Positions 52,137 through 64,000 are shown, numbered from the stretch's first letter. The stretch is 64,000 nucleotides of DNA from Seison nebaliae (GCA_023231475.1 JALJEE010000907.1:1-64000), one strand, 5' to 3'. The notes: a model not told the origin generated them from the letters alone. Numbers and translations: made by a program.

Positions 52137-55100
52137 TCAAAAAATTTTTTGTAGTTTCAATATATAATCGTCATTCCAATTATTTGATGGTTCTTCTTTC
52201 GATTCGGATGATTCATGGAAATCATGTGACTTTGAAAAATTTTTCATTTTGAATAAATTGGGATTGAGATATATCATTTTCTCATCCGATTTAGATTTTG
52301 AGATAAATTTATCATTTCCTGATTTCAATGCGATTAACGGTGTGGAGAAGTTTAATGAGGAATTGTAGAGACGATCGTTCAATTCTTTATCGAATATAAC
52401 GAATGGATGTAATTGCATTCGGACTTGTTGGATATAGTTGAGTGTGAGTTGTCCTTTTTGAATGATACGAAAAAGAGTTTCCGTAAAATATTTTTCTGAA
52501 TTTTCGTGAGATAAATTCGATTGTCGAAGAGAAATGTAAGTGAGGAGTAGAAGAGAAAAGGAATGATCGATTTTCTCGAATATTTTCAACAGTTTCTCCA
52601 ACTGAATAATTAGAGAAAAGAAATTCATTTTGAATGTACATCGGAAACCTTTCATTTTATCCGATATCGATAAATGGAAATCATTTGCGATAAATCTTTC
52701 AAGATGAGCCGAACACATCCATCGATCCATTAACGCTTCCGTCATTGTCGGATCGGTACATTCCAAATGATACAATCGATAACAATAAGTGCAGGAAATT
52801 GCTTGTGCACATTGTCGCCATTGACTCGTTTGATGACCGTCACTATGAATGACATGACCATAAACATTTGGATCTTGACGGAAACGTTTACGGATATCGA
52901 ATCGTCGATGACGTTTAGAAATGGTCTTATCATCATTCGATTTTTCTTCATTTAATTCTTGGAAATTTTGATTATTATTAATATTATTATTATTGTTAAA
53001 ATTATTATTATTTGAATTGTTATTAATAACGGTTATAGATGAATGGAAATCACCATTGAAAATATCATCATAACGACGATCGTTTAAAAATGTTTCGTCA
53101 TTCTCGAAAAGATTTTCACGGAATTTCTTCAATAAATTCCGTCGCACATCAACAATGTCCGTACTGCTACGTTTGGAAATGATTAAATTATTATCGTTTA
53201 ATGAAATTGGTGGGACGGGTCTCGTCACAAATAATTGATTACAATTCTCACAAATCGGTAAACGTTGTTCACGTTTCCGTTCTACATTCTGTATATGACT
53301 AATTCCAGTAACAGCTGTCAATTCTCGATCGATCTTCAAAATTTCATGTAATGTCATCGTATCTTTACAACGAAATATTTTTATGATCCAATTTCTATCC
53401 AATTCATTTGATGATGATACCGGATCAAATAAGGGAGACCATGGTAATTTGAATTGATGGAAATCATATAAACTATCGAAACAATTGATTAGAACATTAA
53501 TATTCGATTCAAATGATCCTCGAATTATTCGTTGGAGTAAAGTCTCATTACGTGGTGATTGCTGTCCCATTAAATCATCAATGAACAATATCATTTTATT
53601 ATCAGCTGATGGTTTTTCTTCGAAAATTTTTTCATTTTCCAAAATTTTCTTTATTAATATATTTTGAGAATTCATTGAAATATTTCGAGACATTAATGAA
53701 AATGATGATAAAATTTGATGCTGATAATTGACATAATCATTTGTCAATCGATAATCAGAAATATTCGATTTGGTCGTAAGATAACTAAGATTTCCTAAAA
53801 GTAACGATCGATTCGCTCGTTGAGAATTCAATTGAGAAATGATAGAATGATAAGTGGATTCGTTAGAAATGAAATTATTTTCAAACCATCGACAACCATC
53901 TAACAGGATTGGAAGAAGTTTCTGATTCAAATTGATTAATAATCGAAAAAATTGATTGAAAGGAACAAATTGGAAAATAGTGGAATATAAATGAGAATAT
54001 TTCGATTGTTCAATTGATTCGTTTAATTCGTTATCAATTTTGACGATTTCTTCAAATCGATTTCCATGAAATAATCGACAACTTTTAATAATTTGTTTAG
54101 TTCGAATTTGAAATTGATCGAGAAATAAATTTGAATAATTTTCATTTGAATAATTCATCCATTTCCTTCTAATTAATTCTAGATAATTATTTGACTCCAC
54201 ATTTTCCATATTCAAATCATTATCGGATGATGATAATGAAATATTTTTTTTTAATTTTTCTTTCTTCACGAAATTTTTCTTCGTTAAATTTAACAGATTT
54301 TTCAAATGATTAATTTTCCGTTTTCCATCAAATATATGAAGTGATTTGATAAATATGGTATCGTTGTCGAAGAATGGGGAAAGTGTGGTTGATTGAAGTT
54401 GATGAATAACATGAGAAAGTGTCTCGAAATAAATAAATTTGACAACGAATGGAATAATGGCCAATTGTCGAGGTAATAATCCAATTAATAAAATTTCTGA
54501 TAATTTCAATTCTACATTCAATTCATTCATAGTATTTGATGAGAGAAAAGAATTAAATTGAAGATGAATTAATCGAAGAATTAATTCGAATGAACATGAT
54601 GGACAAAACCATTCATTCTCATTCACTAAAGAATTCGATTCCACCATCGGTACCAAACATGTCAAATGGACAGCCGTTGGACATCGATCACATAACATCA
54701 TTTCACCATTTGCACCACAAAAATCACAACAATCTCGATTCGTCAAATGTTTCGGTCGTTCACATGTTCGACGGTATGAATAACGATAAGCAGTTTGACG
54801 CATAATCTCTTCACGTTTGGTCGTTTGAAAAATTAATGCTCTTGTCAACAATTCATTGGAAGATTGATTAAATGTGAATGTATCAAATAACGGATGACTG
54901 TCATCGAGAGAACGGGAAAAATGATTATGGAAATTTTGAAGGAAAATCATATGGAATGGATCGTCGTTCAATTTCGTTGCTACCAAACGAAATGATTCAA
55001 AGAGACAATGAATAAAAAAATAATCACAATCCAAATTATTTTCATTCAAATTCTTCTCAATCACTTTCTCTGTTATGTGTCTCTCTCTCAAATTATAGGA

Positions 55101-55250
55101 CTGATAAGTAAATTGAGTGGAGAAGGGACGAACTGCTCCACGTTTCACTGTCGATTTGGGACAACGAATCGAATTCGTCTTATTCCCAACCGTCCCATTG
55201 TTATTGGAAGTATTCGTTATTTTTCGTCCACTTTCACTTCGTTCGACCAT
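52137..55250 (-). CDS. PHF12: PHF12-like double PHD finger protein, single exon
   Basis: PHF12 (Pf1) tethers the Sin3-HDAC complex to chromatin, related to yeast Rco1. One exon, 1037 residues. PHD1 at about residues 170-220 is intact: CDFCGANGEMMLCDRC, AVHLTCL, then EWFCPSC. PHD2 is recognisable from LPICENC and ISCTYCYRLYHLEC, with MDRWMCSAHLERF, matching the family ...QCDYCPLLFHMDCL...GRWMCPNHIEHV block. About 150 residues, including Asn runs, are inserted between its second and third zinc ligand positions. The segment after it (SDKMKGF and following) fits the family's C-terminal continuation. No FHA domain was seen. PHF12 itself is the best family match by domain order and PHD2 sequence. 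Confidence 0.72.
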   Translation of the reverse strand: MVERSESGRKITNTSNNNGTVGNKTNSIRCPKSTVKRGAVRPFSTQFTYQSYNLRERHITEKVIEKNLNENNLDCDYFFIHCLFESFRLVATKLNDDPFHMIFLQNFHNHFSRSLDDSHPLFDTFTFNQSSNELLTRALIFQTTKREEIMRQTAYRYSYRRTCERPKHLTNRDCCDFCGANGEMMLCDRCPTAVHLTCLVPMVESNSLVNENEWFCPSCSFELILRLIHLQFNSFLSSNTMNELNVELKLSEILLIGLLPRQLAIIPFVVKFIYFETLSHVIHQLQSTTLSPFFDNDTIFIKSLHIFDGKRKINHLKNLLNLTKKNFVKKEKLKKNISLSSSDNDLNMENVESNNYLELIRRKWMNYSNENYSNLFLDQFQIRTKQIIKSCRLFHGNRFEEIVKIDNELNESIEQSKYSHLYSTIFQFVPFNQFFRLLINLNQKLLPILLDGCRWFENNFISNESTYHSIISQLNSQRANRSLLLGNLSYLTTKSNISDYRLTNDYVNYQHQILSSFSLMSRNISMNSQNILIKKILENEKIFEEKPSADNKMILFIDDLMGQQSPRNETLLQRIIRGSFESNINVLINCFDSLYDFHQFKLPWSPLFDPVSSSNELDRNWIIKIFRCKDTMTLHEILKIDRELTAVTGISHIQNVERKREQRLPICENCNQLFVTRPVPPISLNDNNLIISKRSSTDIVDVRRNLLKKFRENLFENDETFLNDRRYDDIFNGDFHSSITVINNNSNNNNFNNNNNINNNQNFQELNEEKSNDDKTISKRHRRFDIRKRFRQDPNVYGHVIHSDGHQTSQWRQCAQAISCTYCYRLYHLECTDPTMTEALMDRWMCSAHLERFIANDFHLSISDKMKGFRCTFKMNFFSLIIQLEKLLKIFEKIDHSFSLLLLTYISLRQSNLSHENSEKYFTETLFRIIQKGQLTLNYIQQVRMQLHPFVIFDKELNDRLYNSSLNFSTPLIALKSGNDKFISKSKSDEKMIYLNPNLFKMKNFSKSHDFHESSESKEEPSNNWNDDYILKLQKIF

Positions 55251-56302
55251 TCTTCTCTAAAATCTTTTACGGTAAATCAAGAACCATTCCACCAATCTTT
55301 ATTTCATGAAAATTTCATTCATAAAAGCTTAAAATTCAAAAATTCAAATATATTTTATTCACTTAATTTCAATAGAATTTTCCAATAAATTTCAATAACT
55401 TCATCTTAATAAATTTAACAAATTATATTCAATATTTTTTGTACTCTGTTTAGTATCCAATGTACAACGATACATACCTAATACTTAATACCTAGCAATA
55501 CATAAGGTATTATATAATATATATATATATTAGATATACTATATTAAGTCATCATCAACCATTCCCATTGGGTTTTACTCACATATGTTTGTTAGTCACA
55601 TATGAATATGTTTTCTAAAATAATGCTTTACATACTTCAACAAGTGAATCCTCGCAATCAAAGTTCCCTTGTGTTCAATGATTTTTTCCTGATCTTCGAA
55701 CAAACACCTAATACCTAACATCTATATAAAAATAGTTCAGTTAAATTAACTCAAAAAGTGCAAATGTTAAAAAATGTAGAATTCTGTAAAATTTGAATTT
55801 TGAGTCTTATTAAAACCTAAAATTTTAATATCATTTATCTTAAAATTATACAAATGAGATGCTAAACAGATTTTTTTATTAATAAATCAAATCTTTGTTG
55901 CGCAAATTAAACAGGAACAACGATCTATAGATCTTTAGATAAAAATAATTTAATCTCCAAAAGAGTTACTGACAATGTGATTGATTCCAGATATCATTTA
56001 TTATAATGCTTTTTGATAAATTTTAAGTTTTTTTTCAATTTAAAGATTACCATTTCAAAAATCTAACTGTAGAAACTTGTAAGAAAAAATTATGGAAATG
56101 AAATTATAGTTTATTGAAATATAATGTTGTAGGGCGAAGGGATAACGTTGGAGAACGAAACACATTTGAATGGAAATTGAATTAGTTCAATATCCGATTT
56201 AATTTTGTTTCTTCCATTTATTTCTTCGAAAATTTGTTTAAATAAAAATTTCTTTCATTTCCATTTAATAATCGATTAGTCGATACTTATCAGTCAAACA
56301 GA
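55251..56302. other. Divergent spacer
   Basis: About 1 kb between PHF12-like (-) and the CPPGC-repeat gene (+). It contains an AT dinucleotide run near 55505-55535. AT-rich, with no coding segment seen. Confidence 0.4.
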
Positions 56303-57923
56303 ATGAGTCTCAAAACTATGAGAACTCCATTTAGACGTATAAATAAGCCTCCTTTTTTGTCTCACAAAAACCAGAATAGCACAAGAAAAAAATATTATAG
56401 TTATTCCAACCAACAAACTGAACAACAACGTAATAGTCTCAGCTCCAGTAGTAACAGTACGAGAAAGAAATATAAAAATTACGATAACGCTTATCCGTTT
56501 CATTTAACATTTACTTGTCTTTTGAGATTGTTTATTATGATAATTATTTTCTATTTAGATATGATACAAGAAACGTCACTTCCTATAATAATAGAAATGT
56601 TACCTCGTATGAGAATACGAAGACAAATAGAAAAAAACCGAGACGGTCTAAATATAAGACCGGTAGTAGTTTATAAATATTTTGATTTATACAATTTCTA
56701 TATTTTTTCTTTTCGAAGATGCTGAATCGTCCATTGCTACTGAGTTATTGAAAAACAATTGTAATTCTGCATCATATACTTTCCGTCCATTTTGTGCCAT
56801 TAATGAATCGAGAAGTAGGAGAATGTCGATTATCGGTGGTGGCAATGATAGTCGCAGTAACTTCGATACACGAAATAGTGAAAAACATAATTGTGATGAA
56901 ATAAAGAATGGTGTAAAACTTAGTGAACTTAGTATGGCGCATGATCGCGATCGGAAAGTTTCCAACGATACTGGTCATAGAACGATGAATGGTGGAGATC
57001 ATCATCAGACCATGCATGCTGGTGATCATAGGGCCATGCATGGAACAGGTCGTTCAACCATGCATAGTGGTGGTCTTAAACCAGGAAATGTTGGTGGTGG
57101 TGGCGGTTTAGTAGTACCTCGAAGTATTTCTTGCGGTTATTCCAGTGACTTAGATGTGTTAGATATGATATCGAAATTGTCGAATTCGGAGAGATGTAAA
57201 CAAGTTCAACCTCAACCTCATGATATGGATTTCATTTCATTACTCATGGATACTATCGTAGCTTTTTATAAATTTATCATTTCTATTCTACTTCTTCTTT
57301 TGGATCAACTACAATGTCTTCTGAATTTAGCAGATGAAGGAACCAGATGTCTATTGGCCAAATGGAGTGATCAATTGGAGAAATGTTTAAAAAATCCTTG
57401 TCCACCTAATGAATGTCCACCCGGTTGTGTCCCAGAATGTCCACCCGGTTGTGTGCCACAATGTCCACCCGGTTGTGTCCCACAATGTCCACCCGGTTGT
57501 GTGCCACAATGTCCACCTCGTTGCGCACCACAATGCCCACCAAAATGTGTGTCTCAATGTCCTCCACCTTGCTACCAACCATGTCCTCCATTTAACAGGA
57601 ATCATGAAGGACATTATAATAATTGCAATAATGTCAAATGTTCATCAGGACCATGTTCCATGAATTCGATATCATCGATTGACAATCGACAAAATAACAA
57701 TCATTTGAGAAAGAGGAGACATAAAAATCGAAGTGATCCATATAATCTGAGAGAAGAACTTAAAGTTTTTGTTAATGAGAGAATGAATCAATATCAGAAT
57801 AATTCTTGTCATAATAATCCGATAGAAGAAGATGAAGAACTTTCGCTTTTTGGCAATATCATAAAATATTTGAAACCGACAACTTATATCGACTTTTATA
57901 AACGTCTTCGTAACTGCCAATAA
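56303..57923 (+). CDS. Membrane protein with CPPGCVPQ tandem repeats, orphan
   Basis: Not recognised. Two exons, 56303-56645 and 56719-57923, join in frame (73-nt intron with an unusual GTCTAA donor) to 515 residues. The N-terminus is basic and Ser/Tyr-rich, followed by a hydrophobic span (LTFTCLLRLFIMIIIFYLDM). Then come a His/Met/Gly-rich zone (HRTMNGGDHHQTMHAGDH), a second hydrophobic span (TIVAFYKFIISILLLLLDQL), and eight repeats of about eight residues based on CPPGCVPQ, degrading to CPPRCAPQ, CPPKCVSQ and CPPPCYQPCPP. The C-terminus is basic. The repeat DNA is a near-perfect 24-bp minisatellite (about 57408-57550). Cys-Pro repeats of this kind occur in structural or sperm-tail proteins such as ODF1 (CGP repeats), which is a loose analogy only. 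Confidence 0.6.
57408..57550 (+). repeat. 24-bp coding minisatellite
   Basis: About six copies of a 24-bp unit encoding CPPGCVPQ, nearly identical at the DNA level over the first five, then diverging. This suggests recent expansion. Confidence 0.85.
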
Positions 57924-58218
57924 TTATTAATTTATTTCATTAATTAAAAGAAAATGGATGAGAATAAATATATCTTATGTTCGAACAAATAAAGAAATTT
58001 GGAAAAAACAATAAATTATCGAGAAGAATATAAGATGTTTTCTTTGAAGAATGATGAATCCATCTGAAAATGGATTTGTAGTTGCTTAAATGAAAAACAA
58101 TTCCAATCATAAATCGATGTCGTTGTTTATCATTCGTATATTTAACGAATTGAACCGTTAAAACGACATGATTATTTGGAGAAGAATGGCGTGGAGAAAA
58201 GATGGAAAATATATAGAA
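57924..58218. other. Convergent 3' spacer
   Basis: Short AT-rich spacer between the CPPGC-repeat gene (+) and the mannosidase (-). Contains AATAAA-like elements near 57963. Confidence 0.4.
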
Positions 58219-60146
58219 TTATTTAATTGGTAATAAATGTGCTTCAGTATTGAACACCCATTTATTTAACGGATATGAATCATTTGAATCGAACAACAAA
58301 TATAAATATTTCAACGTTTCTGCCAAGAAGAAACTTTGTTGAACATCATCCACTTTTGGAGGATCTTCATAAACATTAGAAATTCCTGTATATCCATGAG
58401 GTACCTTACAATGTTTCTCAATTGCTTGTGCTGCTTCCCAACCCCAATCACGATATTTTTGTTCACCAGTCAACCTCCATAAATAAAAATATGATTCGAC
58501 TACTTCAGGTCTCAGCATATACATCCTCTCATTATACCTCACCGATTTCGCCTCATTATTTTCCGTTTCAAAATGGAAATATTCCGGACCGATTTTTGTT
58601 TCTAAAAAAAAATTAAATTAAAATAAATAAATTCAAATAATAAATTTGTTTTTATAAATGAACCTGATCGATCATATGATTCGTGACAAGTATGTGTAAT
58701 GTCGATCGCTAAACTTTTCTGATGTTCAATCTCCTTTTGAGTAAGACCGGCAGCTTTTCCGTTTAATGCGGTTAATGCAAATAAACCGCCAATGAAACAT
58801 GTGAGATGTCCCATCTTCGCTACTACATGTCGACTAGCGTATTCACCGGAATATAACAATCCACCAGCTGATCTTCTCATCGTAGTTTTCTCCACCACCG
58901 GCATGGTCGTCAAATACATTTTGAGATAAATACTGTCCAATTTTTTTCCTTCTCTCAACCAAGTCTTTAATAAATATTCATAAAAACTATCACCCAACGC
59001 TCCCAATGATACATGATCTAGAAAGAAGATTTGATGGAATTGATTGGAAGAAAAAAAATGGTGAAAAACCTGAACAAAATCTTCCTTTAGAATTTTGGAA
59101 TTCATTATAAAACAAACCATTATATGGCCATTTGGCTTCGAGAACTTCCATTATTTTTTTTATCTTAAAAAATTTCAAATTTTCAAATAAATAAATGACA
59201 AAAGAAAAATTTACTTTATCTCCATAAATCGGTTTTCCTGTATGTTCCGATAAATAATTCCATTCCAATGATAATGAACCGAATTCGGCCAATAACGCAC
59301 AACCACCAAATGACCAGGAATGAACATGACTCGAACCAGTTTTAGGATTGATTAAAGAGTTAGGAATACCGGTGGGCGTATTGAATGCTGGTAATAATAA
59401 AATGGCGACTTCTTCAGCTTTTTCCAGAAACATCTGAAATTTAAAAATTTGAAATTTATCGTATGAAAATTATATCGAACTCTATCACCAGTTAATGCGT
59501 GCATTGAGAGAAGACCACCAATAAATCTGATATTCGTTTCAAAAACGGAAACGGTACCGGTTGATTTGAAATTGAATGAATTTTGGACCCATTCTGATCC
59601 TTGTTTCACTTCGTCATGTAACTTCATAACGAATAACGTATCTAAGGCATCGATGATGGTGGCACCGACTTTTCCATATCCGAATAATCCCGAATTATGA
59701 GGACGACCACTTAACGGTTGTAATTCGTTATCACCCCATGAAAAATTTTTATATCCGTACCATGCATGTAACATCATTTGTTTAATAAATTCCCTTTTCG
59801 GAACATCCGCCTCATTATTTTCTTGAGGTGAATGAATTTGTTGTTTGTCTACAAAATATTTTTCATTTTTTTCATCATTCAAAAATTTCAAGTCATTCAA
59901 CTTCACACTCCTCTTTGTCACATCATTCGGACGGTGTGATGGAACAGGCGTCACAGCTTCAGACCACGGGAATTTGTGCCGTTTCACTTGATCATCAATT
60001 TGTCGGTCGGTGTTGATATGATCAATATTAATAAATGAAATCAAAATTATGAAGACGAATGTGAAAATCATAAGGAAAAATATTAAATTTTTCCATTGAC
60101 GAATTTTACTTTTGAATAAGGAAATTATCAATCTGACACTTGCCAT
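58219..60146 (-). CDS. MAN1A: Golgi class I alpha-1,2-mannosidase (MAN1A type)
   Basis: Trims Man8-9 N-glycans to Man5 in the Golgi (GH47). Exons 60146-59481, 59433-59215, 59163-59070, 59017-58664 and 58601-58219 close in frame to 571 residues; human MAN1A1 has 653. Type II membrane topology: short cytoplasmic tail, membrane span (about residues 21-40, NLIFFLMIFTFVFIILISFI), luminal stem, catalytic (alpha/alpha)7 barrel. Landmarks: MMLHAWYGYKNFSWGDNELQ, IDALDTL, HVSLGALGDSFYEYLLKTW (catalytic Asp), LRPEVVES (catalytic Glu), and the Ca-binding FNTEAHLLP at the C-terminus. The ATG at 60146 gives the proper membrane anchor. Confidence 0.95.
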
Positions 60147-61198
60147 TCCAACCACTCTCGACGGGAGAAGAACAAGTCTCGGTCGACAAATGTATTTGAG
60201 AGAATAAATTGAATAGATTATATTATCATATAATTGATATATTTGGTACGGATAGATAGATGGATGTATGGATGGATAGATGATATTTTTATTGATTTTC
60301 AAGAACGATTCTCAATTAGTAAAATGAGTCAAGTATCATTTTCTGTCTATTTAATTAGTTAACTGGATTGAAAGAGGAAAAAATCTTAAGAAATAAATGA
60401 AATTGATAGAAATTTTACCTTTTATTCTCCTTTACTATGTCATCCAATCATTGAAGTCTTATTTAATTTCCTTTCTTTTGTCTTTGTCTACAAACATGAA
60501 TTTCATGAAAAAATATTCATTTACATTTTCTATTTTAATTCGAATGTTTAGCTTTTTCTTCTTATTGTCTAATCATCATTCTTCCAAGAACATCAAAAAT
60601 CCCTCCCTCATTACTATAGTAACGAGCTCTCATTTCCTATTCATCAATTAGTTATTAACTTCCCTACTAACTATACAGAATATGAGCGAATATTATATGA
60701 ATAGTACTAGATTAAAATAACAATAAAAAACATGCACATAAATATTGTCATTTCCATCTATAGATGGAAATGGTAAAACTTCATATGTATATTCAAACTA
60801 CATGACATATCTTGTAATGCATTTCTCATTAGCTTTCCGTCTTTGTATGAAGATGTGTAGCACGTTTCTGCATTAAGAGTAAACAAAAAATTCTGCATAT
60901 TTTAAACTGAAACTTCTTTAGGGAATGTTATAAGAATAATCAATAACTATGAATTCTCGTCATTATAATAAGTGTGGAGTAGGAGAGACTGCATTCTTCG
61001 AATACATGATCTTTCTCCATGGGAAGGAATGGTTAAGACGTCTGTTTTATTCACATGCAAAAAGAAATTTCATTCTATATTGTCCATAGATAAATAGATG
61101 AATGGAAATTGAAAAATTTTCCATTCTCATATACAATTCTTCTTTTGACCTACAATTAATCATGATGATGATGATTATTATTATTATTATTATTATTG
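60147..61198. other. Spacer upstream of the mannosidase
   Basis: Holds the mannosidase promoter and the 3' end of the next gene (-). It has a GATA/GATG-rich repeat near 60250-60285 and an ATT run near 61175-61197. A perfect X-box consensus match at 60610-60623 is probably chance. No coding segment seen. Confidence 0.4.
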
Positions 61199-63676
61199 TT
61201 ATTCTTCTTCTTTGTTTAAGAAGAGGTTGGACGAACAATCATAGAATTCATCGATCGATGGACTTCTCGTTCGATCGGGACTCAGTCGTCTCTTCAATTT
61301 ACCAGAGAGACGTTTCGAAGAACGAGATGGAATTGCTGGCGGTTTTGGACCTGTCTGGAATATACTTCCTTCTCGACTACGAAGAGGACGTGGCGGTATT
61401 TTTGGTGGATCAGTTGACGAATCGATTCCTTTAGAAATCGTTTGAGACGATGAGAAAGATGATGAATTCCTTTCATATTTTGGGAAAATTGGAGGAATTC
61501 CTGATGATGATGATTGTTGCATTTGATGATTTCGATCCATTAAATTACCATCGACATTCGATTTTGGAACATCATTTGAATGAGTGGATGTATATGTCGT
61601 TTTGGACTTGATGGATTCAGTTCTTAATCGATCTTTCTCTTCCGACAATAGACGACCTTCTCGATTTCTTTTATTAATTTTCAAACATTTTTCCGCTTCT
61701 TCTTTCGTTAATGGTTGACGAGTATCTTCGAAGAAAGTATTGATATATTCTTGATTTGATGGAAATTTATCAAATCCATGACGACAACCAAATTGTGTAT
61801 CAGATACAGGTTCATTCTCTTTATCATAATCATCTTTCAATCTGATCCAATATTCCATCGTTTCACGTTTCACCAAAAATTCCGGTAGTTGTTCAATTGG
61901 CAAATTGAATTTAATGAAAATTTCCGTAACAAATTCATTTTGAATTTCAATAAATTTCTGGAAATGATGAGATGTAAATGAATTGATGGAATGAGATAAT
62001 TCCATATACTCTATAAAATATTTGACTAGATAATAAATTAATCGATCATCCTTCGGAATATTCTGTCTCATTTTCATTTCATTCACATTAATATTATTCT
62101 CGAGATGAATACGATCGTCGGATGTATAAGATTGAGCGAAAACGATAAATTGAGTTTCCGTCGAATCATCATTGTCAAAATTGTTATCTACTTCAATCTC
62201 ATCCGTTACATCATCCGCATCATATTCCAATAAAGAATTAATTGTTTTGTCTTCCATTATTGGTGTATTCGGTTCCAAATCATTCTTTAATGATTTGTGT
62301 AAAATGGAAATATTATGAAATTGATCTAATGTCGATTTATTTTTCAAAAAGATTTCTGAATAATAATTATATAATTGATCAATTTCATGGAAGGTGAAAC
62401 ATCGAAATAAAATTTCATGACGGAAATAATATTCGATCGTTATCATTTCCAGATTTTTCCCAAATGACAAATGATTCGATTTCATTTGAAGTTTCTTCAA
62501 CAACAAATGCATACTGTCGTCTGGAAGATATTGATGATATAATGAATTCAAACGACTTGATGGATAATTAAAATGATTTTTATCTTTCAAATCTCTCAAT
62601 TTCTCATTATCATCATCATCAGAATTAATCGTCGTTTCATTATCATCTGTATTATTATTCACCATAACATTCGTATAACTGTTCACTTGTTCATTCATTA
62701 TATTATTATTATTATTATTATTATTATTATCTTGTGTTATTGTTGTTGTTGTTAAGTCATCAGGATTTCCAATAGTTGTCGATGATGATGATATTCTTCC
62801 CATGGAATATTGATCGATTAATTGATTATCAAATAATTCATACAACCATTTCACGTATTTGCATAACATGTAATTATTGAATTTTAACATATCCTCTTTC
62901 GTCAATAACGATGATAAATAATTAATTTTAAAATTAGAATTCTGAATATTTTGATCCGAATTGTCCACATCCGTCTCCTCATCACTAATCAGATTGGAGA
63001 GAAGTGGTTGTTCTGATATTTCATATCGATTGAAAATCAATTGATTTCCCATCGACGCATCATCAACATAATTCAAGTTATCCACATTAATATCATCATC
63101 GTCATCCGTGAGAATGTGTCGTCCATCCGTTCTTCGACCTTGCTTCCGACGATTCAACACTTTTCCAAATAAACTTCTCGATCTCAAATATTTCTTCTTT
63201 TCTATACCTCGAAATTGGACATTCTGTTCAGATGATCTTCGATTTTCTTCTTGAACATCTTCCACATTCGACACTTTATTCGAATCTTGAAAATCGATTA
63301 AATTATTATTAAACTCACCTATTAAACAAGAAAAAATCGCCAACGTTCCCCACCAAACAAACTTTCCATCTCGTCATTCTTATCCGAAAAAAATGTCTTG
63401 TATAATAATTTCTCTGAAAAAGTATTAAAATTAAGGAAAATTAAAAGTGAAATTCAGAGGAATTTTCAAACCGATAAGAATGGCACATTCTAAACAATGA
63501 TACCGATAATATAAATCAGCAGATAATTCTAAATAATAAAATAATTTTTTGAAAATGGAGAATAGAAAAAAACGAAAACTTTTCGCTTGTTCTCCTTCGT
63601 CATAAATATAATTCGTTGGATGGAAATCCAAAAGATTTGACGAAATATTTTTATTTAATAATTTAATCAATATCTT
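61199..63676 (-). CDS. Large unrecognised intracellular protein, probably 5' incomplete
   Basis: Not recognised. The main exon (about 63321-61199) encodes roughly 700 residues. It joins in frame to upstream exons at about 63415-63372 (KLLYKTFFSDKNDEMESLFG), about 63535-63473 (LSADLYYRYHCLECAILIG) and about 63676-63580 (SNLLDFHPTNYIYDEGEQAK). The upstream-most exon has no ATG and an acceptor-like TAAAG in front, so the start lies further upstream. The middle is helical with acidic and Asn-rich inserts. The C-terminus is basic and proline-rich (PPKIPPRPLRS, GPKPPAIPSR), which suggests SH3 ligands. No signal or membrane span is in the visible part. I do not assign a family. Confidence 0.5.
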
Positions 63677-64000
63677 TAGGAATTAATATATATAAGAGTA
63701 ATGAAAAGGAAAATTGGTAGAGAACTTTATTCGTATTTTTCTGTGACCATAAATATGGAATTTTCAAATTCCTTTCCTTGACTCGTCTGATTTGTCGATG
63801 TGATAAGATGAATATGGCAATAATCAACTAATGATTGATGGAAAAGGAGAATGAATGACATTGAGAAAGAGAACATAAATCCTTCCAACTAATAAAACCA
63901 CAAACGATAAAGAAACGGCATTGATTATTGGTAAAATTTCGGTTGGTTGAATGTTGATGGAAGTCATGAGAATTGCAGGAAATTTTATTTAGAATTTAAA
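63677..64000. other. Window edge, possible first exon
   Basis: On the minus strand an ATG at 63967 opens a frame encoding a short hydrophobic stretch (ILPIINAVSLSFVVLLVGRI) that could be a first exon of the large gene, but no clean splice join is demonstrated. Confidence 0.25.

Noticed and set aside
57387-57663. Alternative frames through the CPPGC minisatellite on both strands
   Set aside because: Repeat DNA stays open in several frames; only the CPPGC frame joins long flanking coding sequence.
60610-60623. Perfect X-box consensus match (ATTACTATAGTAAC)
   Set aside because: It is over 460 bp from the mannosidase start and no ciliary gene is near. The degenerate consensus is expected about once by chance in a window of this size.

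Overview
The window is strongly AT-rich nuclear DNA from a small-genome animal. The evidence is eukaryotic: GT-AG introns, mostly 45-75 nt, and AATAAA signals. The genes are animal ones: a peptidylglycine amidating monooxygenase with PHM and PAL in one polypeptide, a group I PAK kinase, MEK, PIAS, HP1, folliculin, TAF7 and a PHF12-like factor. A CatSper-type channel, a calcyphosine-like protein, a PPP1R36-like protein and an ARL GTPase under an RFX-type X-box suggest a lineage that keeps motile cilia or flagellated sperm. That argues against nematodes and mites. I cannot name the species. Long Asn, Asp, Gln and Ser runs inside proteins are a marked genome habit.

Layout. 2-14 kb: folliculin (+), a phosphopantetheinyl transferase (+) whose stop codon abuts the stop of a Jupiter/HN1-like gene (-), a calcyphosine-like gene (-), a coiled-coil gene (-) divergent from a PPP1R36-like gene (+) across a short region with a near-perfect X-box, and a minimal HP1 (-). 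14-17 kb: PIAS SUMO ligase (-). 17-21 kb: intergenic. 21-30 kb: MEK (+), a cysteine-rich orphan (-), PAM (-), TAF7 (-). 30-35 kb: sparse, with a degenerate fibrinogen-related secreted protein and an orphan membrane protein (both -). 35.6-41.3 kb: CatSper-like channel (+), DDHD phospholipase (-), ARL GTPase (+). 42-45.6 kb: PAK (-). 45.6-50.8 kb: intergenic. 50.8-60.1 kb: orphan secreted protein (+), PHF12-like (-), CPPGC-repeat protein (+), class I alpha-mannosidase (-). 61-64 kb: an unrecognised large gene (-), probably missing its 5' end.

The genes are mostly independent housekeeping and signalling units, not an operon. Two loose themes appear. One is cilia/flagella (calcyphosine-like, coiled-coil, PPP1R36-like, CatSper, ARL), two promoters of which share a 15-bp X-box core. 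The other is secretory-pathway and surface proteins (PAM, mannosidase, fibrinogen-like, orphan secreted proteins). Exon joins were worked out by eye from splice signals and reading frame; where the frame closes exactly the exons are given as coordinates.
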